DNA of 64,000 nucleotides from Actinostola sp. cb2023 (Eukaryota; Cnidaria; Anthozoa; Actiniaria; Actinostolidae): NCBI GenBank assembly GCA_033675265.1, contig JAUJYZ010001565.1, positions 62,001 through 126,000 on the forward strand, written 5' to 3'. The first letter of the stretch is position 1. Every line of letters begins with the position of its first letter. Shown here piece by piece: positions 11,100-24,258 of the stretch. A program made the translations under genes and the position numbers. The notes under the pieces were generated by a model. That model saw nothing but the letters and a program-made list of their open reading frames with translations, did not search any database and was not told the origin of the DNA.

Positions 11100-12400
11100 T
11101 CAGTCAAACCCTAGTCATATGGCTGAATAACCACTGTAAGACAACTACTAGTTATAGTGGGCTAAGCACATGTTGGATGCTGAAAAGCTACGCACATCAA
11201 AAGATCCACAGAAGCATAGACTAGCAGAGTAAAGACAGGGATTGGAATCCTAATTCACTAGTTCAACGGATTACAAGGTCACGTCCTGTATAAGTACCAA
11301 GAGGTACAACTATTGAATGGGCTTCCTTTGGAGAAAATGAAGGAGTAGGAATGGGCTCTATGTAAAACTCTAGTACCCAGTTTCCAAGAGTTTCCTTTAC
11401 AGAAACTATGATTAGGCAATGGATTTCTTTGGTCAACTAAGACACAAGCTGAAGGAGAGGGGTGGGGTGGGGATTGAATTTGGAGGCTTTATAGTATCCA
11501 ACATAGGCTAGCAGCACCCTAAAAGTCAACTCACTTTTAGGGGGAGGATGGTGGAAATATGTTGGCTTTAGCTTGGAAAGGTCTGCAAATGAACAAGAGA
11601 TTATTACTACAACCCATGCAATTAGCATGCATCCACGTACGTATAGTGATTGTAGTGGTTATTAAGTCATATGACTTTGGTTGCAGAGTGTAGAAACCAC
11701 TGTTAAGTTTAAATCTAATGGACATCGTGTATGGAAAACTGGTAACGCAGATATGTAGAGTATTGTTCAAGTGCTTTAATGCCAAGTCAATTGGCCAACA
11801 AAAAGTAGAAACAACAAGGCAAAATAGTTTCGGGATGGTGTTAACTTGTAAATTTAATTATTATCTTTTGTAATCAATTTGAAACTTGTTTCAAAAAGTA
11901 CCTCTCAACAAAAGACAGTTTGGAACTTGCGACAAAGACAATTTGTTGTCACGATACCAAGTGATACAAGGAACATCAACTCAGCGACTTGCAATGCATT
12001 GATGTTACATGACAAGTCACAGTTTTATTTCCTGGTTTACTTGGCCTTTAAGGACTATTAATTACGACAGCAAATATGACTGGCAATGTAATAATAATAA
12101 TAATAATAATCAAAGGTTGAATGAAGTTAAGCAAAAAAGCAGTGATATGTCCCATGTCTGTACATACAGCTAATTAAAAAAACCGTGCTCCTATGTTTTG
12201 TTGCATATTGCATTCCCAGACCGTTTTTTGAATTAGCTGTATATAGGTGTTCCCTAATTACTTGACCAATATCTCAGTTACCAGTGAACCATCTACAACT
12301 GTTAATTAATTAACCTAAAGGATTACAAAGCAATTTTTACATTACATTTTAGACTATATTGTAAGTACAATGTAGATAATGTCTGCTCTTTAGTGAGCAA
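11100..12400. other. Non-coding, no feature seen
   Basis: AT-rich unique sequence with a short (AAT)n run near 12,090. Small open frames show no recognisable protein. It may be the 3' intron or 3' flank of the SSBP gene, whose last exon was not found. Confidence 0.4.
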
Positions 12401-12609
12401 AGTTCAATATAATGGCATTAAAAAAAGGAAGGAAGGAAGAAGTGAAGTAAAGATGAAGAGTAGAGAACAGAAGAGAACAAGAGAGAAAGGAATGAAAGAA
12501 GGAATGAATGAAGGGCTACAAGAGAGGAGAGAAGAGAACAACAGAGAGGAGAGAAAAGAACAACAGAGAGGAGAGAAGAGAACACAAGAGGAGATAACAA
12601 GAGAGAGGA

Positions 12610-13025
12610 GAGGAGAGAACAAGAGAGAGGAGAGGAGAGGAGAGGAGAGAACAAGAGAGAAGGGAACAAGAGAGAAGGGAACAAGAGAGAAGAGAACAAG
12701 AGAGAAGAGAACAAGAGAGAAGAGAACAAGAGAGAAGAGAACAAGAGAGAAGAGAACAAGAGAGAGAACAAGAGAGAAGAGAACAAGAGAGAAGAGAACA
12801 AGAGAGAAGAGAACAAGAGAGAAGAGAAGAGAGAAGAGAACAAGAGAGAAGAGAACAAGAGAGAAGAGAACAAGAGAGAAGAGAACAAGAGAGAAGAGAA
12901 CAAGAGAGAAGAGAACAAGAGAGAAGAGAACAAGAGAGAAGAGAACAAGAGAGAAGAGAACAAGAAAGAAGAGAGAGGAGAGAGAAAAGAGAAGAGAAAA
13001 GAGAAAAGAGAAAAGAGAAGAGGGA
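12610..13025. repeat. 15-bp purine-strand minisatellite
   Basis: Repeats of GAGAACAAGAGAGAA and shortened GAGAGGAGA variants make one strand almost pure purine for over 400 bp. Such tracts can form triplex structures. All frames are open because stops are rare in the unit. Confidence 0.9.
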
Positions 13026-13661
13026 GGAGAACAATTTCTTGACCTCTATACTACAACTTTATCCCAACCTTCATTGTTCAAAGATCATTACAATCAATTA
13101 TTCTTCATATTAATCTAGTTACAAGGAGGATGACAAGCATCAAAGTAAAACAAATCAAGCTCTCGTTGCAGGCAGTATTTTACACACACCAAATAACATT
13201 TCCTTAACAATAATATGTAATGTTAAATATGATTGAAACACCTGTTATTTACACTAACACGAGAAGCTGCTAGTCTAGTTACACACGGTTCCCACTCATC
13301 TGGAAAAACAGAATTCCCTAACTTTTCCCTCACCAAATCCCATTTTACACTCACCATGCTAAACATGTTTTGTCAACCAGCATATGATTTTCAAAGTGAA
13401 AACAGGTTGATATAAAAACATTAAAACAGACGCCAAAATTTACAAGATCTGTGAAGCCTCCACAGAAACTCCCCGAACTTTTCACCGACTTTTAGTAGAA
13501 AATTTCCCCGACCAAACCTGAAAGTCCCTGACGATTCCCTTACTGTCCACCTTGGAAATGTTTTAGAATCCCCTGATGGTGGGAACCATTGATGTTATGT
13601 ACAAGTAAACCAATTATTGTTATGTGAATGACCTTGTTCAATAGCGTTTGGTGTAACTTAC

Positions 13662-13866
13662 ATTATCTTGAGAAAATGGCAATAATGAGCCGAACTCTGA
13701 ACCATCTTCTCTTGGCGTACCAGGCTGATGATCATTGGGAGTATCCTACAGGAAAAGAATACAATTAGCGTCACAATATTAACAGCAAAGCAACTAGCAA
13801 GTTTGGCATTTCATTTCAGTTTCTTAATTAGTAGTTTTACGGACTAGGTCCCAGTTTCGTTTTTTA

Positions 13867-13899
<33 letters not shown>

Positions 13900-16800
13900 T
13901 GATAAAGAAACTATGGTGAGTATAGACAGAACAAAATGTTCAGAAAAAAATCAGACGCCTCGAGCGGGATTCGAACCCACGACACCCCCAATTTCATGAC
14001 AGGTGCTCTACCCACTGAGCTACCGAGGCAACTACAGTGGCGTGGAGTTCAAATTAGCTCAAAGACGCCGATTTTAACCGAACATTTGCTCCCAGGCCTC
14101 ACATAACCGGGAATTGCTTCTGTAATGACGTACAAACCGCATCACACAGTCACAGTGCCTATATGATATCGTACTTATTTCCATTTCAACAGACCAAGAC
14201 ACATTTTGAATAATAATAATAACAATAATAATAATAATTATTATTATAATAATAAAGACTTTATTTAACGAGGGTAATACTAAATAGCATAAGAATACTA
14301 ATAAACTTGTAGCCCTCTAGTGTTACTAGAGTACAAGCACTTAAACCGTGCAATATAAATAGTACTATTTGTACAGGTAATCGCACGATTTCAAGTACAA
14401 TTTAGGATAAATAAGAACAAGTTAAATTTTCAAAGACTAACAAAATTGCACAAGACCGTATACATGAACAATTGTGCGACTACTTTATAATAAATTAATT
14501 TAATAAGAAAACCAGCGATAGGATGTGACGTTTCGTTGTCAACATGACAATCGTTAACATCCTATCGCTGGTTTTCTTAATAAATTGCTTATCCAAAGTC
14601 ACTCTTATCAATACTTTATAATAATATACATGAAATAATTGCACAGTACAATTTCAAAAATAATATATTTAGTGAAATTGTACTGTATAATTTCAAACTT
14701 TCAGTACATTTTGGGGAAAACTGCACTGCTCTCAGCCAATCAGAATCGAGAAAGTATTTGATGTATATTATTAAGTACTTAAACACGAAACCGCGCTATA
14801 AAAGGGCCTGTGCCAGGCAGCTAACACCTTCAGTTGTCAGTCATCCATCGTACTGTCAAGAGCTCTGCATCGTAACAATGGGCGCGAAATTTAAATTCAA
14901 AAAATTGAATTTCAAATTGTTGACATTCTTCGTTCTTTTAATAACATCAAGAACTCATTTTCAAAATCTTGTTATTAGTTTTGAATGATCAGTTTTGAAA
15001 ATATTGATATTTATCTCAGTTTTATCGAAGTCCAGTTGAATAATAATTATGAACTTTGAGTCGTTCAATACGACATGAATACGAAGATGTTACTCCACCA
15101 TTTCAAATTGATTCAACTGGGCTGGAAAGGTGTGAAATGAAGGCGGTCCAGTCCCTTTTATAGCGCAGTTTCGTGTTTAACCCTTTGACACCCAGAGATT
15201 TTTGAGTTTTTTTAGCGATTTTCTGGACCTAATCACGTCATAGGAAATTCGATTCCATATAAGGGGTTTCCATGGAAATCTTGACAGTTCTGAAAGCCCA
15301 CGGGCTCAGGGTCTGACGTAATCTTTCTCTTGTCGTGAATCTCCGCGAGGAACAGCATCTCGTAGCTACTAGGAGCGGTCAATTTTGCATTTTTAGAGTG
15401 TTTATAGCCATTATTCACCACAGAAGCCCCCAGGACAGCATCATTAAGCTTGACTGGTGTGGTAGAGACCGTTCTCCTGGAAGAACTCAGGAGTTTAGAT
15501 ACGAATTCACGAACACATTTCAACATTGCCGTTTGGAAATTCAAAATGGCGGACTCAAGTGTGAAATCGTCTCTCTGGTCTTTCTGTGGTGGATTCCAGG
15601 ACCTACAAAGGCATTTTTGGCGACTTTGGACTTGTAAAGAATGCAACCGGTGCAATATTTTGCCTGTAGGACCGAGTGGCTCGACACTCTATATATTCTT
15701 AAAAAAACGGATATTCGGGGAAATCTATGCCGAAATTCCCGGATGTTTCCCGGCATCCTTTTCGGGCGTGCAGAAGGAAAACACGTGTTAGCGAAAGTGG
15801 TCCTAAGGAAATGGCTATTGTTCGGCGAGTTAAGGAAAAGAGAGGGCAAAATTCACGACTATATCAAGAAGAGAGATGGAAGTTTGCTGAGAAAGTGGCT
15901 TTTTGTTTCGCAAGGATGTATTTTGGAAGAAAATCCAAGTCAAATGTCGGTCATTTTCGAGGTGTAAAATTGCGTCAAAAACACGCATTTTTGATTTTTA
16001 TGGCAAACAAATTGAACTAATGCCCAGAAATCGGACCTGTAAATCAGTTTACTTGAGGTTAAAATATGAAGAGTTCTCTAGTTGTCACTAATAACTGGCC
16101 ATGAGATCGATGTTACGAAAATTCAGAAAGTTAGAATTTTTCAAAGCAGTATCGATTTTTACGGGCGGTTTCGGGCGCCGTGGGAGTCAAAGGGTTAATG
16201 ATAATCACAACAATAAAATAGAACAATAACATAAAACTAACCTTTGATAAACCATCCATATCACCTGGAGTTGAATCTACAATACAACAATAATAACACA
16301 ATAGTTAAACAGCAGTATGGATGGCTAGGTTTATTATATCCTCTTTCTTTTTCCTTCCACTTGGACTATATAACACACATACATAAATCAAGTGAATCTC
16401 TCATGTCACTTACCATTCATGACGAGTGATGCATCTTGCCCTCCTATGGACATTGGCGGTTCAGGTCCCCCACCCATTCCATACTAAGACAAGACAACAT
16501 ACAATGTCTTAATACTAGTGTGTATATGACCTGCTATGAACATTGGTGGTTCAGGTCCCCCACCCATTCCATACTAAGACAAGACAACATACAATGTCTT
16601 AATACTAGTGTGTATATGACCTGCTATGAACATTGGTGGTTCAGGTCCCCCACCCATTCCATACTAAGACAAGACAACATACAATGTCTTAATACTAGTG
16701 TGTATATGACCTCCTATGGACATTGGTGGTTCAGGTCCCCCACCCATTCCATACTAAGACAAGACAACATACAATGTCTTAATACTAGTGTGTATATGAC

Positions 16801-19800
16801 CTGCTATGGACATTGGTGGTAAATAAAACTATTATTATTATTATTATTGTGCAGCTCAAAGTCTACAGCATATGAAGGCACACTATGCTGCCACCACACT
16901 ACTGATGTCTGACCATGTAGCACAGCTTAGATCTTACTTCCTTACTAGAGAATCTATTTACCAGTATTTTAAATAAACAATGTTTACATGAAGTACTTAC
17001 ACCTGGCATGTTGCCACCTGGTACAGATTTCATCATAGCGTACATAGAATCACCTCCAGAGTTGCCTGTATCTACAAAACAATGCCAACTTAATTGATAG
17101 TACAGTCAAGCCTGAATTATATATGTCATAATGTTATCTAGTGCCATTCATATTAATTCTACTGTATTTTTATTCCACTTGTGCATTATTTTACCATATA
17201 AGGGCAAGAGAACAGGCAAAATATGCCAGCGTATTACACAGTAGCTCGCGTGCGCACGAAAAGCATGGCAAAAATGGCTGAAAAACTTCAGGAAACAAAG
17301 AAACAAAATCAATTGTGGAATAATAATAAACCCCTTATTTGATGGTTTGACAGATAATACTTGCAGACATTTTACTCATTGCTCGTATTTTTCCTCCTCA
17401 GAAAAATACTACGCAACTCGTAAAATATCCATGCGTATTATCTGTCAAACCATCAAATAAGCTGTATATATTTTACACAGTATCCTGAAAATGCACTATT
17501 TCTGTTCAAGACAAACAAACAGACAAACCTCTGGCCACAGGTTTGTTAGTGTCGCCATCAATAACTAACAACTTCACTCACTCACTGACAATAGGGAGTA
17601 GATAGCATGATTCTACTTAAGAAATATGGGACGTTTTCTGTGTTGGCATAGCCTGCTGCAATCACGAGGGGGAGAGATTGGAGAAGTCGTGAGCTGACGT
17701 GTAAAACCGAGCCACAGGCGAAGTTTTATGCAGAGCTCGAGACTTCTCCCAAACCCCCGAATGTTTGCACTAGGCTATGCAAACACAGAAAATCGTTTTA
17801 TAAGAAATTTATTATATAAAATAAATACAATTGTGTGTGACGTCATTACCGTGTTTGCATAGCCTGATACAAACACGGGTAACAGCCAATCAGATCACAG
17901 AGATTTCTGAATGTATTTTAAATTATAAAGTTTTATGAAGTTGTTGTCAAAGTAGTTAACACTATGGGAGCTTACCTTGAGGACTGGGCATTATCGGCGT
18001 TCCTGGAGGACCAGATACCTGGTTGAAACAACAACAACAAAACTTTAACAACAAACAAACATGACCAAGAAAATTATGTGGACTTAAATGAGGGTTTATC
18101 ACATAATTTCAAAACTCATACAAAAAAAATTTGTATGAAAACCTTTGTTGGAGGCAAGAGTTGCCTCCAAGCATAATTTCCAAAGGTTTTCATATAAAAT
18201 TTCGATTTTTGAAAATTCATAACTTCGTAATTTGTGGAGCGATCTTTTCCAAACTTCACATTTTTACTAATTTAAACGAGCTCTTTCCAGCTACATGTAT
18301 GATAATCATTTTTTGTCCTATGAGTTTTGAAATTACATGATAAACCCTCATTAAATGTCATCGATTAAACATGGTACAGATAGTCTTGGTGACATACCGA
18401 AGTTGTTGGATTCCATGGCCGACTGCCCCTATAAACATCAATACGACTGAATTAGTATTAGATTGATGAACTTTTAGGCAATAAACCTTTACCGCTTGCC
18501 TCGATGTTGTCCCATTTCAGACCATGTGACCATTCCCTCGAGTATAACATATTTTCTTTCTTGTTAAAGAATGAACAAATGCATTGATACAGATTATTTT
18601 GAACAAAGAATTATTATTTGAAAGAGGTTTGAAATGGGAAACACGGAGGCAAGGAGAAAAGGCCTGTATCACAATCAAAGTCAAGTAATGTTTTATCTGA
18701 CTTCTCTGCTGCGCGCAATGACAGACGGGCTTAAAATAATGGGTGGCCAGTAGCCAGACAAATCGTTAACATGAACAATCAAGTGATCTGAATTTAATAA
18801 GTGTCTTAAATTTACATGTACTGTGATCAGTCATACATCACCTAATAACTTATTGGACGTAGAAACAGCTTGGATAAATAAATTACATACAGGGGAGCCA
18901 GAGGGCCTTAATAGAGTGGATCCCTGTGCACTACACACAGGGATCCCAACTTAGAACTGGGTGTTCGCTGCCACGCAATCTTAGTCAACTAACATAATTG
19001 TATCACTGACGAGGGCTGTGAAGCCGATTTTAGGCCTTTGATCAGAAAGAACAACGTACATAAATGTAGCTGTATGGTGTGTTTTATTGTCTTCATATAT
19101 AAGTGTATTTATTGACTGGTCAAAATCACTGGCCAGTGAAATGTGGCCGTTATTTTTAGCCCTGACAGACCTCATTGCTCGTATACTCATTTCTTTGTCA
19201 TGGCATATGAATAAAACTACTGCGTACAGATAACTTACATTGGCATGCTGACACCAGGCGCTGCGGCATTGTTAGGGGGAGGTCTCATACCACCATAGTT
19301 CTGACAAGTTAATTGAAACAGTAAGTATTCTACAATGTCATCACAGCTATCACAACCAGTATCCCAGCAATCATGCATCGATCTACTATCATACATAATA
19401 TTATCATCACCATCATCTACACCACCATCACTATCACAACCAGTATCCCAGCAATCATGCATCAATCTACTATCATACATAATATTATCATCACCATCAT
19501 CTACACCACCATCATCATCACTATCACAATCAGCATATCCCAGCATTATATTATCATCACCATCATCTACACCACCATCATCTCACTATCAAAACAGTAT
19601 CCCAGCAATCATGCATCAATCTACTATCATCATCATCACCATCATCTACACCACCATCATCATCACTATCACAACCAGTATCCCAGCAATCAATCATCGA
19701 TCTACTATCATACATATATCATATCATCACCATCATCTATCACACCACCATCATCATCATCACTATCACAACCAGTATCATATCTCAGCAATCATGTATC

Positions 19801-22800
19801 AATCTACTATCATACATAATATATCATCATATTATCATCACCATCATCTACACCACCATCATCATCACTATCACAACCAGTATCCCAGCAATCATGCATC
19901 AATCTACTATCATACATAATATTATCATCACCATCATCTACACCACCATCATCATCACTATCACAACCAGTATCCCAGCAATCATGCATCAATCACTATC
20001 ATCATTATATTATCATACATCACATCATCACTATGAGCGCCATGAGCAAAATATATCAATATGACGCTTTATAAATATATCATCATTATTATTATTATGC
20101 ATATTATTATCATACATTATATTATCATCACCATCATCTACACCACCACCATCATCACTATCACAACCAGTATCCCAGCAATCATGCATCAATCTACTAT
20201 CATACATTATATTATCACCATCATCTACACCCATCATCATCACTACACCACCATCATCATCACTATCACAACCAGTATCCAAGCATCAGCATCATCACCA
20301 TGCATCAATCTACTATCATACATAATATTATCATCACCATATCATACACACATCATCATCTACACCATATCACTATCACAACCAGTATCCCAGCAATCAT
20401 GCATCAATCTACTATCATACATTATATTATCATCACCATCATCTACACCACCACCATCATCACTATCACAACCAGTATCCCAGCAATCATGCATCAATCT
20501 ATCATACATAATATTATCATCACCATCATCTACACCACCATCATCATCACTATCACAACCAGTATATCATGCATCAATCTACTATCATCATAATATTATG
20601 TCACCATCCACCACCATCATCATCACTATCACAACCAGTATCCCAGCAATCATGCATCAATCTACTATCATACATCATATTATCTACTATCATACATATC
20701 ATATATATCATCACCATCATGTACACCACCACCATCATCACTATTACAACCAGTATCCCAGCAATCATGCATCAATCTACTATCATACATTATATTATCA
20801 TCGCCATCATCTACACCACCACTACCACCCTGAAGGATATACAGTGGAAGTCAGCTACAGCATGATGTTGTAATCCAGAGCATCAATAAACATTTAATAA
20901 ACTTACTGGTTGTACAGGTACTCTTGGATGATTCATTCGTGACATGGGGCCCTGCATGGGATTCCCTACATAGTAACATACTTGACATCACATACTTTAT
21001 ATCAACCCAGGTCTATAACTTGAAAGCTAGTTAGATACTCACTGGTCTGCCTGACACTGGCTATGTGGTAGTCACTAGTTACTAACTCTGACTAAATAAA
21101 TAGACAAATAACAGATAGAATGAAAAGATCATGTGAGAAACAGAGCACAGCACAGCACAGCACACAGCACAGCACAGAACAACAGAACAACAGAGCATAG
21201 CGCAGAACAACAGAGCATAGCACAGCACAGCACAGCACAGAACAGAGCACAGAACAGAGCACAGCAGAACAGAGCACAGCAGAACAGAGCACAGCACAGC
21301 ACAGCAGAACAGAGCACAGCAGAACAGAGCACAGCACAGCAGAACAGAGCACAGCACAGCAGAACAGAGCACAGCACAGAGCACAGCAGAACAGAGCACA
21401 GCAGAGCACAGCACAGAGCACAGCAGAACAGAGCACAGCACAGCACGGCAGAACAGAGCACAACAGAACAGAACATCAGAACAGAGCACAGCACAGCACA
21501 GCAGAACAGAGCACAACACACAGCAGAACAGAGCACAGCAGCACAGAGCACAGCAGAACAGAGCACAGCAGAGCACAGTAGAACAGAGCACAGCACAGAG
21601 CACAGCACAGCACAGAGCACAGAACAACAGAGCATAGCACAGCACAGAACAGAGCACAGAACAGAGCACAGCACAGAACAACAGAGCATAGCACAGCACA
21701 GAACAACAGAGCATAGCACAGCACAGAACAACAGAGCACAGAACAACAGAGCATAGCGCAGAGCGCAGAACAGAGCATAGCATAGCACAGCACAGCACAG
21801 AGCACAGAACAGAGCACAGCAGAACAGAGCACAGCACAGAACAGAGCACAGCAGAACAGAGCACAGCAGAACAGAGCACAGCAGAACAGAGCACAGCACA
21901 GCACAGCACAGCACAGCACAGCACAGCACAGCACAGCACAGCACAGAATAGAGCACAGCACAGCAGAACACAGCATAGTACAGAACACAGCATAGCACAG
22001 AGCACAACACAGCACAGAATAGAGCACAGCACAGAGTGATCAATTTAAATTGGATTTGTTACAGCACTTAACCAAGATGTATAGACATTCTATCTAAGAA
22101 GTGATGGTCACTGGCAGTTGTAAGTCTTGCTTGAACATACAAAGAGCATTTTTATACACTCAATGACAGCACTGTTTCTAGCATTTGCACAGCTCTTTTT
22201 ATAACAAGTACAAGAACTTCAATAGGGTTCGTTTGTGCACTTACTCATGTGCAAGTAGGCAAATTGCACACCAGGTTTCCTTACCTTGATAAGGACTTTG
22301 TTGCCGTGTAGGGTCCATAGTATTTGGCAGTAATGGTTGTGCTCCTGGTACGCCGGATACGCCACCTGGCGGCTGCAGGGGAAGACCATCACCATTAATA
22401 GCAAGACCTTTATCATTTGACCAAACCACTTGCAGACCCTAGTACGACAGAGCACACCACCAATTCACAGGACACCCAGCAGTTTATGGCCAGAAATTAT
22501 TTAATATATTTTATTGTTAAATGAATTGCTTCAATGTATATGATATGATGCCATACTTTAATAGGGGAAATATACTTATGCTTGTACTCCTTAATATACT
22601 TAAATTGAAATATATAGTTACTGAATCATACTTTACAAAAAGGTTTATATATTTTTTGTAAAGTCAAAAGTGTTTTTGAATTAAACAGGTAGTTGATTGG
22701 AAAGTCTTCTTATTCTTAAGTCTTAATATTTATTTAATTTTAATCTTACAAGATCATTGAGTGTCATACAATGCTCCGGTCCTAAAACTGATTATTATTA

Positions 22801-24223
22801 TTATTTATTATTATTATTATTAAAGATTATTTCAAAGGTAAATAAAGGATTATTTTCAATATGACTTTTCTGTAATGGTTATTATTATAATTTTAATCTA
22901 TTTTATCCATCCATCCATTCATTCATTCATTTGACAATCGTTTCTTTGAGTACCAATGTATCATTTATATTGCTTTATAATTCATTCATGTGTTATGTTT
23001 CTCATGAAAACATTTTATGTTGCACTAACTTTATACCAAACATTTAAACAGTCTGATTATAAAATTAACTTTTTAGAGCAGAAAAAAGAGAGGAGACCAA
23101 GAATGAAAACACAACATACAGCAAAAGATCCACCAATACCGACCCTTGACACATAAACATGTCACTGAGGTGAAGACGTACAATGTAATAACACCAGGGA
23201 GATACACTTGTTGTTATGAGATAACAGCGATAGGCTAATGCACCTATTCCAAAAAAATCGTTGTCCCCGCCGAAAGCAACAAGCAAGTAGCTGACGACCA
23301 CAAAGGACATTGGGACTTTCTCCTTATTCATTTATTCATCCGTAGACATTTTGACAACATGCATTTTCAAATCGCGAATAGTACCAAATGATTGCTATTC
23401 AATGCTCGTAGGGATAACTTCTCAAGTACCACGGATAAATTAATTAATTAGGAGATTCCCAAAGTCTTTTGCGGTCGTCAGCTTCTTGCTTTCGGCCCAG
23501 ACAACAATATTTAGAATAGGTGTATATTGAATTACTGATTATAAACAATATCAACCGCTATGTATTGTACCTGCCCAGGCATTCTCACATTAGGTGTTCT
23601 TCCTCCTGTGTATCTTGACATGTACGGCGGCTGCAATAGTGACAATATTCATTATTGAATTCATATTGTTATGATAATAGTTATAACCAATAATTCAAGG
23701 AAATGAATAAGTAGGAGGAAAACTCTCAACAAAACATTCAATGAAAACATTTTGAAGCTCACCTGATTTGGCATATAACCTTGTGGAGTCTGTGAATAAA
23801 AATGGGAAAAGTTTCGTTCATTCGTTCATATTTTCAGTCATCAATTGAAGGGCTCCCTGCAAGAACAACGTAAGTGATCTCTGATCAAAATCTAAATTCT
23901 CCTCCAGATTCTTTGAATTTCAAAGGAGAATTTGGGTTTTGATCACAAGTCACTTACTCTGTTCTTGCAGGGAACCCTTCAATTGTGAAACAAATCTTTG
24001 GATATCCAGGGGTTCCAATAACATATGAAGTAGGCCAATAGTCCTACTGGAGTAAGTAGTTGTGATAATTAAATCTAACAATCAGAAAAAGTGGTCCAGT
24101 GCTGTTAAAAGTAACCACAAGTGTTCACCAGTTGTTGCCTCTATTGAAATCTCTGTGCTTCCTTCAGCAATAATAATAATAATAAACTTAATTAATACCT
24201 CCCAAAAGGGCAATGTCATTACT

Positions 24224-24258
<35 letters not shown>

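Noticed and set aside
13957..14029. Functional tRNA-Ser (TGA)
   Set aside because: No long variable arm, U33 is missing and the anticodon stem is weak; kept only as a tRNA-like repeat.
15233..16091. Cluster of 60-140-codon frames at 15.2-16.1 kb as a transposase
   Set aside because: Frames overlap on both strands, with no DDE-type motifs; they lie inside the non-autonomous piggyBac-like element.
21082..22043. 316-codon Cys/Leu/Val frame on the minus strand
   Set aside because: Reading of the CAGCA/CAGAA microsatellite; other frames are equally open.
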